From Epsilonproteobacteria bacterium (ex Lamellibrachia satsuma) (GTDB taxonomy: Bacteria; Campylobacterota; Campylobacteria; Campylobacterales; Sulfurovaceae): a DNA stretch of 64,000 nucleotides. Positions within the stretch are counted from its first letter, which is position 1. Every line of letters begins with the position of its first letter. This document shows positions 33,892 through 41,171 of the stretch, piece after piece. Location of the stretch: contig JQIX01000029.1 in the NCBI GenBank assembly GCA_003934925.1, positions 1 through 64,000 of the forward strand, written 5' to 3'. The position numbers and the translations under genes were made by a program. Under the pieces are notes generated by a model. It had not been told where the DNA came from, did not search any database, and was given only the letters and a program-made list of their open reading frames with translations.

Positions 33892-35237
33892 AAAAATTAT
33901 TCTTGATACTTCTTGGTGTCATACTCTTATCTGATTTTATCTTTGCAGCAGGAAATAATATTGGATCAGATGTAGTTTTAAACTATTCAATCCATACATC
34001 AAAATGGTATCCAGTATTTAAAAATGCTGCAACATTCATATTTGCATCACTGGCAGTAATCGAGTTGATATGGATCTTCTCAATCAAAGCAATAGAAGGA
34101 TCATTAGAATTATCGGGTATTTTTGCCCAGCTAATAAGATTAACTTTTCTTTGGGGTATTTGGAATGTATTTTTTGCACACCCTGAATTTTTTGATACAC
34201 TCGTTGGGAAAATGACTCCAAGCGGTTTAAAAGGCAGCAGTTTTTCTATGTTGGCAGATCGTGCCAATGCCGCAGCAGGTGTTTCCACCGTTATATCGGT
34301 AGATAACTTAACTGATAGTGCCTATCTGATCCTTGGAACCGTTGGGGATAATCAATCAATTTTTCATCCTGTAGACTCTATTATATTAGGTCTTATTGGA
34401 TTACTAGCGGCAGGTGGTGTTTTGTTTTTGGCTCTTCGCCTAGTTGCTACATATGTAAAGTTTCTTATCACGGTTTATGCATCAGTACTCTTCTTTGCAT
34501 TTGGAGCAATGGCAGCAACACGACATATAGCGGTTAACGCCATATTTGCCATGCTGAGAGCAGGTACAGAGTATATGCTAATCAAGCTCATTATAGGGCT
34601 TTCTATAGCCAATATTATATCTTATGTACCAAAAGCAATGATGCATTATGGATCTCTTGTAGCTTTGCTTATTATGGTACTGCTAATTGGATCACTAGCC
34701 CAAATGGTACATGGACTTGTCGAGGGATGGTTTAGCGGTATGGGAGCCCAAACAAGCGATCATGCAGCTTCGGTACTTAAAGGTTCAGCAATGGGAGCGG
34801 CAGCAGGTGCAGCAGGTGGAGCAGCGGCAGGACTTTCAAGCGTTAAAGCAGCAGCGGCAGCAGCAGAAACGAAAAGTTCCATGGAAAATGTTAAATCTGC
34901 TACTGGTGCAGGTAGTAACACATCAGAACAAAACGGTAAAGGCACAGAGAAAACAGGAAATTTCAAAAAATCCAAAGCATCAACCACAGTTGCAGCCTCA
35001 GCAGCAGCAGGAGCGGCTAGCGGTGCATTAAAAGGCTTAACAGGTTTCTCTACCCATGGAGCTGGACGAAAAAGTGGTGCGGCTGTTGCATCAATGCTAA
35101 CTGGCACTCCTAACAAAGAGCAGGAGAAAAAAAGCTCTGGAGATAACGACTCTGAAAAGGTAGAGGGATCCATAGCCTCTGCCAAGTCAAAATATGTCTC
35201 TGGTGTTCCTGGTACAGGAGAAAAGAATGACGCATAA
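33888..35237 (+). CDS. trbL: TrbL/VirB6-like polytopic membrane protein
   Basis: A 449-residue inner-membrane protein. After a signal-like start (residues 1-20) it has about six membrane segments between residues 45 and 285, with the TrbL-typical IIGLSIANIISYVPKA and GSLAQMVHGLVEGW stretches. The last 160 residues are low-complexity, rich in alanine, glycine, serine and lysine (AAAGAAGGAAAGLSS). Low-complexity tails are common in TrbL. In full systems it lines the inner-membrane channel. Here no VirB4, VirB8, VirB9 or VirB10 partner is present, so it must borrow a helper machine or act in something else. Confidence 0.82.
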   Translation: MKKLFLILLGVILLSDFIFAAGNNIGSDVVLNYSIHTSKWYPVFKNAATFIFASLAVIELIWIFSIKAIEGSLELSGIFAQLIRLTFLWGIWNVFFAHPEFFDTLVGKMTPSGLKGSSFSMLADRANAAAGVSTVISVDNLTDSAYLILGTVGDNQSIFHPVDSIILGLIGLLAAGGVLFLALRLVATYVKFLITVYASVLFFAFGAMAATRHIAVNAIFAMLRAGTEYMLIKLIIGLSIANIISYVPKAMMHYGSLVALLIMVLLIGSLAQMVHGLVEGWFSGMGAQTSDHAASVLKGSAMGAAAGAAGGAAAGLSSVKAAAAAAETKSSMENVKSATGAGSNTSEQNGKGTEKTGNFKKSKASTTVAASAAAGAASGALKGLTGFSTHGAGRKSGAAVASMLTGTPNKEQEKKSSGDNDSEKVEGSIASAKSKYVSGVPGTGEKNDA

Positions 35238-35241
35238 TCAT

Positions 35242-35323
35242 AAAAGAGGATATAGATCACCCTTAAAAGGGGATATAGCATATGTGGTAAAAACTACGGT
35301 GATATGTGGTGTGAATTACGGAG
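35242..35323 (+). repeat. Candidate oriT block B: AAAAGRGGATAT repeats and 22-bp iterons before traJ
   Basis: Two direct motifs AAAAGAGGATAT (35242-35253) and TCACCCTTAAAAGGGGATAT (35257-35276) precede two tandem 22-bp units that start with ATATGTGG at 35280 and 35302 and end with a TACGG motif at 35295 and 35317. The second block of the same design lies after traK (28079). Position directly upstream of the accessory and relaxase genes is where IncP-type oriT sites lie. The 92-bp gap carries nothing else. Confidence 0.6.
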
Positions 35324-35329
35324 TTTGTC

Positions 35330-35710
35330 ATGGCTAGACCACGCAAAGCAGAGGAAGATAAGAGAGTTTATCGTACTACCGTATGGGCTAACAGAGAGGA
35401 GCATCTACTTATGCAAACAAGAGCTAGGGCTACTGGGCTATCGCTTAGTACCTACCTCCGTAATCTTGGATGTTCGTACCCCATCAAAAGCAGAGCAGAT
35501 CAATACCTACTCTCTTTATTGGTATCTGCCAAAAATGAATTAGGCAGACAAGGAGGACTCCTAAAAAGTCATTTAAGCAAAACAGACAGAAAAAAAAATT
35601 TAGGAAGCAAAACTCCAGAGGATATCGATTACATTCTGGAGAGCATGGAACAAAAACAAAATCACCTGATCTCTATAGCAGAACAGGTACTAATGGAAAT
35701 AAAAAAATGA
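35330..35710 (+). CDS. traJ: TraJ/MobC-like relaxosome accessory protein
   Basis: A 126-residue ribbon-helix-helix-type protein. The strand RVYRTTVWANREEH is followed by helices LLMQTRARATGLSLSTYLRN, the TraJ/MobC pattern. TraJ binds the oriT inverted repeat and loads the relaxase. The C-terminal half is helical (EDIDYILESMEQKQNHLISIAEQ, here EDIDYILESMEQKQ). It overlaps the relaxase gene by four bases (ATGA), so both are made together. The iterons lie directly upstream. Confidence 0.8.
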   Translation: MARPRKAEEDKRVYRTTVWANREEHLLMQTRARATGLSLSTYLRNLGCSYPIKSRADQYLLSLLVSAKNELGRQGGLLKSHLSKTDRKKNLGSKTPEDIDYILESMEQKQNHLISIAEQVLMEIKK

Positions 35711-37341
35711 TAGTCAAACAAATAGACAAAAAACAAGCAGGTAAAGGATCTTTTGGCGGTCTGGCTGACTACATCTTGGATAAAGCCAATGGCGGTGAAA
35801 AGGTGGATTGGGTTGAAGCCAATAATCTACCCTTTGAAGATATAGATGCCAATATTGCTTTTGTCCAGGAAGTACAAAAAATGAATGAAACAGCAAAAGG
35901 AGATAAAGTATTGCATTTTGTATTTAGTTTTCAAGAGGGAGAAATCCCCAGTAGAGAAGTGCAGCACGATATAGAGAGTGAGTTTATTCGCACTCTTGGA
36001 CTGGAAGATCATCATAGGATCTCTGTGGCACATAACAATACCAATAATTATCATGTGCATGTAGCGGTGAATATGATTCACCCAGAGACTCATACACTTT
36101 CAGACCCCTTTAGAAGCAAATTGAAACTCCAAAAAAAGGGGGCGGAATTGGAAGTGAAACATCATCTCCAAACCGATAATCACATACCAAACTATATCCT
36201 TGAAAAGCAAGGCATTAAAAAAGCTGCTGCCACTTCTCCAGTTCCAGAAAAAATCAAAAGCCAAGAGATCCACTCTGGAGTAGATAGCCTCTTAACATGG
36301 ATCAAAGAGGAAGCCTTAGACGACATCAAAGAGGTACTCAAAGATCCCAAATCATCCCTGGAGGATTTACACCAGGTATTAGCAGATCATAATCTGGAGC
36401 TAAAACCTAGAGGTAACGGTATTGTCATTGCAGACAAGACCAGGAAATTATTTGTAAAAGCCTCTGATGTTCACAGAGACTTATCAAAAGGTAAACTGGA
36501 GAAACGCTTTGGGGAGTTCAAGACCTCTAAGATTACTACCACTCCAAAAAAGAAATTTGGCAGACCAGTAAATGAGTATTGGAAACGATACCAGGAACTA
36601 TCAACACAGAAGAGATCCACCAAAATAGAAGAGTTAAGACTTGAAAAATTAGCCAGAACAACGCTTAGAGGACAACTCAAAGAGAAATATGAAGAACGGA
36701 TTAATAAAATCAACGCAGATCCTCTTATTAATAAACGACATAAAGCGGAGGCACGGAAAAAGGTCTATGCACAGCGTAAGGCAGAATTTAAAGCACTCCA
36801 AGAGACATTTTCTAAAAAGCGTAAAGAAATATACTCCAGGACCAAACAGACATCTTACAAAGAGTATCTAATGGAATTGGCACTCTCTGGAGATGAGGGA
36901 GCCTTGAAAGAACTCCGAAAACAGAAACAAGAGATCAAACCAGATGATAAGGTACTGATGCACCCTAAGAAAAAAGTATCACACTCCATCTTTAAAAGCT
37001 TCATATCCAAGATAACTAAACAGGGTAACGCAGTATATGAAGTTGGGAAAAACTCAACCGTAACGGACAAGGGAGATCATCTTAAACTCTCTTTGGAGTC
37101 CAAGAGTGATGAGGCAATGCTACAAGCCCTTAAAATGGCAGTAGCCAAGTATGGTAATACTTTGGATATTCAAGGTAATCTTGAATTTAAAAAGCGTGTA
37201 CTCATGGTAACACAAAAGTACGATCTAAAAGTGAACTTTGCAGATCCGCAGATGCAGAAGATTAAGAGTGAGATGCAGAAGCAGACACAACCTCAAAATA
37301 CAACCAAAACCAAAAACTCTAAGAAAGGAATGAGGAGATAA
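35707..37341 (+). CDS. traI: TraI relaxase (MOBP type)
   Basis: The N-terminal nicking domain has GGLADYILD with the candidate catalytic tyrosine (motif I), KVLHFVFSFQEGE, and the metal-binding motif III HNNTNNYHVHVAVNMIHP (H-x-N-T-x-N-x-H-x-H type, about residues 112-129). These define a MOBP/TraI relaxase that nicks oriT and stays bound to the 5' end. The middle is long and basic, and the last 110 residues (KLSLESKSDEAMLQALKMAV, KYDLKVNFADP) look like an LPD7 domain, common at the end of such relaxases. Length is 544 residues. It is followed after 3 bases by an excisionase-like gene. Confidence 0.9.
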   Translation: MIVKQIDKKQAGKGSFGGLADYILDKANGGEKVDWVEANNLPFEDIDANIAFVQEVQKMNETAKGDKVLHFVFSFQEGEIPSREVQHDIESEFIRTLGLEDHHRISVAHNNTNNYHVHVAVNMIHPETHTLSDPFRSKLKLQKKGAELEVKHHLQTDNHIPNYILEKQGIKKAAATSPVPEKIKSQEIHSGVDSLLTWIKEEALDDIKEVLKDPKSSLEDLHQVLADHNLELKPRGNGIVIADKTRKLFVKASDVHRDLSKGKLEKRFGEFKTSKITTTPKKKFGRPVNEYWKRYQELSTQKRSTKIEELRLEKLARTTLRGQLKEKYEERINKINADPLINKRHKAEARKKVYAQRKAEFKALQETFSKKRKEIYSRTKQTSYKEYLMELALSGDEGALKELRKQKQEIKPDDKVLMHPKKKVSHSIFKSFISKITKQGNAVYEVGKNSTVTDKGDHLKLSLESKSDEAMLQALKMAVAKYGNTLDIQGNLEFKKRVLMVTQKYDLKVNFADPQMQKIKSEMQKQTQPQNTTKTKNSKKGMRR

Positions 37342-37344
37342 ATA

Positions 37345-37551
37345 ATGCAAAAAATATCAAATAAAGCTACACAAAAAGATTGGCTCACTCCTGAAGATGT
37401 AGAGCAAGAGTTCGGTATAAAAATCAATAGTCAAGCAAATATGAGATCAAAAAAGAAAATTCCGTACTCCAAAATAGGAAACTTTATCTACTATAGTAGA
37501 CAAAAGCTCTATAAGTGGTTTGAAGATCATCACCAAGAGGTTATTTCTTGA
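37345..37551 (+). CDS. Second excisionase-like helix-turn-helix protein
   Basis: A 68-residue protein with the same plan as the one at 30168: WLTPEDVEQEFGI, then the RSKKKIPYSKIGNFIYYSRQ wing. Adjacent to the integrase and convergent with it (stops overlap by 11 bases), it is the better candidate for the excisionase (recombination directionality factor). It follows the relaxase by three bases, so it would be expressed with transfer functions, which suits excision before mobilisation. Confidence 0.7.
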   Translation: MQKISNKATQKDWLTPEDVEQEFGIKINSQANMRSKKKIPYSKIGNFIYYSRQKLYKWFEDHHQEVIS

Positions 37552-38614
37552 TGACCTGATCTATAAGACCACTTGCCATTTTACTCCCTTTCATATAGTT
37601 CATTGTTAAGTATTTTGTTATGGTATTTGGATCTGAATGCCCTAATGCACCACTTAGGTAAATAGCTTCTAGCCCACTCTCTGCCATTGCACTTACAATA
37701 ACATTTCTTAGGTAGTGCAAACTAAATTCAACACCTAGTTTATCCTTTAGTTTTTTAGTAGTTTTTTCTATATTAACAAGACGTGTTCCAGTACGTCTTG
37801 ACGTAAACACATACTCTGTATCCATTTTAAATATTTCAAGCTTTTCTTTTATTGCATCAGGAAGAAAAATCTTTTGCTCCTCTCCCGACTTCGTATCTCT
37901 CAAGATATAATAGTTCTCCCCTATATCGGTCCATTTTAGATTAAGTATCTCACTTTTTCGCCTACCCTGCAAAGCAAACATATATAAAGAGTAGTAGAAT
38001 GGGTCTTCTCCAAATTCCTCCTCTATCGCTGTATAAATCCTTACCAATTCCTCACTAGCATTGGATACGATCTTCTTCGTTTTCTCTCTCTTAATTCTCA
38101 CTCCATCCATAGGATTGTGAACAATAAGTCTATTTGCAATAGCCTCTTTAAAAGCAGGGTTAAGTATCTCTATCGTCTGCTTCACTGTCCTTGCAGATAA
38201 TCCAAGCTTCTCTTGGTGGGCTATATTGTCCTTAATGTGAAGTTGCCGCAAAGAGACTACGGGTTTTTTACCTATGGATGGGCTGATATATCGCTCATAG
38301 TGACTCTTCTTCGCCTTTGTCCAGGTAGTATCTGGCAGCCTGGCAAAATGACTCTCCATAAACTTATCCATTGTGATTTTATCACTAAGCACACCCTCCC
38401 TTTTTGCTTTTCGTATCCTTTCTAGCTCGGTTTCGGCAAACCGTATCCGATCACGCTTACCCCACGCTGGCTTATCGGCAGTATCTATAATTCCTTTGTA
38501 GCTCTTGCCCTGGTATGAAAATCTATAGTAAAATTTCTTAAAATCTCTATCAGCTTTGAGACCTTGCTTTACTTTATTTGGGTAATCATTTGGATCGATA
38601 GCCATATTATTCAC
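37541..38614 (-). CDS. int: Tyrosine recombinase integrase
   Basis: A 357-residue phage-type integrase. The N-terminal part carries an arm-binding or AP2-like region (KFYYRFSYQGKSYKGIID), then a core-binding domain (MDKFMESHFARLPDTTW). Catalytic residues are Arg in ALQGRRKSEILNLKW, His-x-x-Arg in LHYLRNVIV, His in LGHSDPNT and the nucleophile Tyr in ITKYLTM. The gene reads from the right attachment repeat toward the inside of the element. Three GGGTACGT motifs stand just upstream of its start, where they may serve as binding and control sites. Confidence 0.95.
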   Translation of the reverse strand: MNNMAIDPNDYPNKVKQGLKADRDFKKFYYRFSYQGKSYKGIIDTADKPAWGKRDRIRFAETELERIRKAKREGVLSDKITMDKFMESHFARLPDTTWTKAKKSHYERYISPSIGKKPVVSLRQLHIKDNIAHQEKLGLSARTVKQTIEILNPAFKEAIANRLIVHNPMDGVRIKREKTKKIVSNASEELVRIYTAIEEEFGEDPFYYSLYMFALQGRRKSEILNLKWTDIGENYYILRDTKSGEEQKIFLPDAIKEKLEIFKMDTEYVFTSRRTGTRLVNIEKTTKKLKDKLGVEFSLHYLRNVIVSAMAESGLEAIYLSGALGHSDPNTITKYLTMNYMKGSKMASGLIDQVIKK

Positions 38615-38771
38615 CTTTTAAGGGTACGTGCCAGGGTACGTGTAGGGTACGTCTTGGGGTACATTTTTTTAGTGATTAGAATATACCAAAAAGTATTTAA
38701 AATGAAGACACTCCCCTAAAATACGGGCTTTAAGGACATATAAGTATTTATAATTATTTTAAGTGAATTGT
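38615..38771. promoter_or_regulatory. Integrase upstream region with GGGTACGT arm repeats
   Basis: Copies of GGGTACGT start at 38622, 38633 and 38645. The last forms the 19-bp repeat 38645-38663 shared with 21172-21190. Between 38664 and 38771 is AT-rich DNA with no ORF. Beyond the attachment repeat, 38818-38940 is also without a gene; it is chromosomal flank holding the promoter of the next lipoprotein gene. Confidence 0.55.
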
Positions 38772-38817
38772 CTCATAACCGAGTGGTCCGGGGTTCGAGT
38801 CCCCGAGGACCCACCAC
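38772..38817 (+). repeat. attR: duplicate of the tRNA 3' half
   Basis: Exact 46-bp copy of 21056-21101. It lacks the acceptor 5' arm and D-arm, so it is not a functional tRNA. It marks the right end of the integrated element. Confidence 0.93.
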
Positions 38818-38940
38818 TTATAAAAACACTCTACCAAATCTAATCATTAACACAATATCCATTCCCTGATCTAGATTTATTTAAGCTGCACTCTTTGCAT
38901 TATTTACAGTAAAAAAGTATAATAGAAAAAAAAGGAATAT

Positions 38941-39318
38941 ATGATGCATAAACTTTTGAAGATCACCATCCTTGCCATTGCTATACTGCTGATAGAAGGG
39001 TGTGCAACACATACGAATTTTGTAAGAAAATATAACAGTTGGGTAGGTCAGAATATAAGTCATCTTATCGACCAGATAGGCTATCCGGACAATACCTATA
39101 CCCTACCGAATAAGCATAAGGTCTATGTCTATGATAGATCAAGGGTCTATTCACTTCCTTCAATGCCTGTCATGGGGTATGGATACTATGGTGAATACGG
39201 GATGTTCGGGTATGGGAATGATGTGATTCAGGAAAAATGCAAACTCTTTATCGAAACCGATAAAAAAGGCACTATCGTAAACTGGAGAGCACGCGGCAAT
39301 CACTGCGTATCAGAATAA
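38941..39318 (+). CDS. Small lipoprotein, SmpA/OmlA-like in style
   Basis: The signal peptide ends in a lipobox LLIEGC (cysteine about 21). The mature 105 residues contain WVGQNISHLIDQIGYPDNTY, a phrase seen in small lipoproteins of the BamE/SmpA kind, an aromatic-rich middle (GYGYYGEYGMFGYG) and two cysteines near the end. It is probably anchored in the outer membrane. Exact family and function are unknown. It is the first chromosomal gene right of the element. Confidence 0.75.
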   Translation: MMHKLLKITILAIAILLIEGCATHTNFVRKYNSWVGQNISHLIDQIGYPDNTYTLPNKHKVYVYDRSRVYSLPSMPVMGYGYYGEYGMFGYGNDVIQEKCKLFIETDKKGTIVNWRARGNHCVSE

Positions 39319-39333
39319 AGGGTTGACAGTAAA

Positions 39334-39708
39334 TCAATCCTCAAAAATAATGATATCATAATTACTTTTTGTGACCAATGCCTTGCTCACATGCACAGAA
39401 CCGTTACGGTTGACCCTGCTCAGCTCATCACGCAGCTGATCTATCTCTTGCTGCATTTCATCTATCTGCTGTTTAAGCTGAAGTACGATGTCCACACCGG
39501 CAAGATTAACTCCCATCTGGCGTGTTAAACGCAATATCAGTTTCATGCGGTCGATGTCCCGCTGGGAGTAAAGACGCATACGTCCCTGTGTTCGGGAAGG
39601 CTCTACAAGCCCTTCCCTTTCATACTGTCTTAGCGTCTGAGGATGGATATCCAACATTGTAGCAACAACCGAAATAAGATAGACCGGCTCATCATAACTA
39701 TGCATCAT
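39334..39708 (-). CDS. hspR: HspR heat-shock repressor (MerR family)
   Basis: A 124-residue MerR-type protein. The N-terminal HTH and wing read HPQTLRQYEREGLVEPSRTQ and GRMRLYSQRDIDRM, followed by a coiled-coil dimerisation helix (LKQQIDEMQQEIDQLRDELS, about 80-99). HspR represses chaperone genes in Campylobacter and Helicobacter. It follows the cbpA-type gene by 7 bases and a HAIR-like operator lies upstream of that gene, so the pair is probably autoregulated. Confidence 0.9.
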   Translation of the reverse strand: MMHSYDEPVYLISVVATMLDIHPQTLRQYEREGLVEPSRTQGRMRLYSQRDIDRMKLILRLTRQMGVNLAGVDIVLQLKQQIDEMQQEIDQLRDELSRVNRNGSVHVSKALVTKSNYDIIIFED

Positions 39709-39715
39709 TCACTCC

Positions 39716-40591
39716 TTATAACTTTTCTTCAAGCACTTTTTTTGCATCTGCATCCAGCGTATCCACATCCGGAAGCACTACATTGGCTACAAGGTACAGA
39801 TCGCCTTTCATAGCTGTTTTTCTGTCTGGCACGCCTTTACCTTTAAGTCTGAACTTTTGACCGTTCTTGGTGTTTTTCGGTACTTTTAGCGACACTTCTT
39901 TCTCCGGCGTCTGTACCTGAACCTTACCGCCGAAAAGTGCCTCTTTCAAAGGTACATCAAAGGTCTTGTAGAGGTTGTCGCCTTTTCTTTCATACTCATC
40001 GGAAGAAGCTATTCCTACCTTAATAAGCACATCGCCTCTTTGCCCCTGGTATGATTTCCCTTTGCCTCTGACACGAAGTGTTTCTCCGCTTTTGATGCCT
40101 GCGGGGATCTTGATATCAAAACTCTCACCTTCGACATTGATCTTGTATTTACCGCCCTGGATAGCTGTCATGAACGGCACAGTGATACGTGCATTCACAT
40201 CAAGGTTCGGTCCGCCGCCAAAGCCTCCAAAACCGCTGAAGCCACCCTGGGCTCCGCCAAAGCTTCCGGAGAAACCGCCGGCTCCTCCACCGCCGCCGAA
40301 CATCTGTCTGAGGATCTCATCCAGATCAACACCCGCACCCTGTCCTCGTGCAAAATCCTGGAAGTTCTGTCCACCGAACATTTGGTCACCATACTGGTCA
40401 TACTGTTGTTTTTTCTCAGGATCGCTCAATACTTCATACGCCGCATTGATCTCTTTGAACTTTTCTACCGCACTTTCATCCTTATTGATATCAGGATGGT
40501 ATTTTCTTGCCAGTTTTCTATAGGCTTTTTTTATCTCGTCAGCACCGGCATTTTCACTGACTCCTAATGTATCATATAAACTTTTTGACAT
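39716..40591 (-). CDS. cbpA: CbpA-type DnaJ co-chaperone
   Basis: A 291-residue J-domain protein. The J domain (residues 1-70) has KYHPDIN with the HPD triad that stimulates DnaK. A glycine/phenylalanine-rich linker follows (about 80-130). The C-terminal substrate-binding domains ([31 protein letters not shown]) have no CxxCxGxG zinc fingers, which separates CbpA from DnaJ. It is the first gene of the cbpA-hspR operon. Confidence 0.92.
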   Translation of the reverse strand: MSKSLYDTLGVSENAGADEIKKAYRKLARKYHPDINKDESAVEKFKEINAAYEVLSDPEKKQQYDQYGDQMFGGQNFQDFARGQGAGVDLDEILRQMFGGGGGAGGFSGSFGGAQGGFSGFGGFGGGPNLDVNARITVPFMTAIQGGKYKINVEGESFDIKIPAGIKSGETLRVRGKGKSYQGQRGDVLIKVGIASSDEYERKGDNLYKTFDVPLKEALFGGKVQVQTPEKEVSLKVPKNTKNGQKFRLKGKGVPDRKTAMKGDLYLVANVVLPDVDTLDADAKKVLEEKL

Positions 40592-40651
40592 TGCTCTTTA
40601 CCTGCTTACTCTTTATTTCTTCTTAAATTTTTAATGTATTATATCAAAAAA

Positions 40652-40672
40652 CTTTAGTCAATGTCAATCAAG
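40652..40672 (-). promoter_or_regulatory. HAIR-like operator for HspR
   Basis: On the minus strand the site reads CTTGATT, seven bases, then ACTAAAG. The HAIR consensus is CTTGAGT-N7-ACTCAAG, so 12 of 14 fixed positions agree and the spacing is exact. It lies 60 bases upstream of the cbpA start, as expected for an HspR-repressed promoter. Confidence 0.65.
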
Positions 40673-40702
40673 TTTATATTTTTTTAGTGTTTTTTTCTTT
40701 CA

Positions 40703-41104
40703 TTATTTCAAGTATTTGACAGGTTTGTATCCCATATGCATCATATTCATGATACCACCCTTTAGGTCGATAACGTTATAACCAAGGTCTTTTGCCAAAA
40801 ATCTTGATACTTCCCCTGTTCTGCTTCCGGTACGGCAAATGAGCGCAAAGACCTCTCCTTTTTTTACCACTTTATCCAATGCTGCTATGAACTGTGGTAT
40901 ATCGTATCGTCCCTGCTCATTGAAGAACATGATGGGTACGGAGTCTTTAACGATCCCTGTCTCTCTCCACTCTCCAGGCGTACGAATATCGATGATATTG
41001 ATATTAGGGTTCTTCTCCATAAATTCCGGTGTTGCCCAGGCCTGCTTGAGGTCGGCAAAAAGTGATGTACCTAAAAGCAACAAAGCTAATATTGTTTTTT
41101 TCAT
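40703..41104 (-). CDS. Exported single-domain rhodanese-like protein
   Basis: A signal peptide (MKKTILALLLLGTSLFA) leads to a 115-residue rhodanese domain: NINIIDIRTPGEWRETGI, a variable middle, and the active-site loop ICRTGSRTGEV with the catalytic cysteine. Periplasmic location fits sulfur handling in a sulfur-metabolising bacterium, though the donor and acceptor are not known. It is divergent from the methyltransferase gene. Confidence 0.87.
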   Translation of the reverse strand: MKKTILALLLLGTSLFADLKQAWATPEFMEKNPNINIIDIRTPGEWRETGIVKDSVPIMFFNEQGRYDIPQFIAALDKVVKKGEVFALICRTGSRTGEVSRFLAKDLGYNVIDLKGGIMNMMHMGYKPVKYLK

Positions 41105-41171
41105 GATCGATTATCCTGTTTCATTTTTTTGCATTGTAGCAAAAAGAAGTAAATATTCTGTACAATACCGT

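Larger units (their letters stand above)
21056..38817. mobile_element. 17.7-kb tRNA-integrated mobilisable element
   Basis: Limits are an exact 46-bp direct repeat of the tRNA 3' half (21056-21101 and 38772-38817). A tyrosine integrase sits just inside the right end. A 19-bp repeat near each end is a likely integrase arm site. Contents are a BsuBI/PstI-type restriction-modification operon, a three-gene operon of unknown function with a nuclease-like protein, two excisionase-like proteins, a replication-initiation-like protein, TraK/L/M-like, TrbJ/K/L-like, TraJ-like and TraI relaxase genes. The mating-pair ATPases and coupling protein are absent. The genes look AT-richer than the flanks. It is best classed as an integrative and mobilisable element. 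Confidence 0.9.

Noticed and set aside
34760-35281. Long minus-strand ORF of 173 codons
   Set aside because: It is antisense to the alanine/glycine-rich tail of TrbL; its proline/alanine-rich translation is a product of that low-complexity DNA.
27648-35710. A complete type IV secretion system
   Set aside because: Only TrbJ-, TrbK- and TrbL-like parts are present; the ATPases, core channel and coupling protein genes are not.
38772-38817. A second tRNA gene at the right end
   Set aside because: Only the 3' half from the anticodon loop is present; no acceptor 5' strand or D-arm. It is the attachment-site copy.
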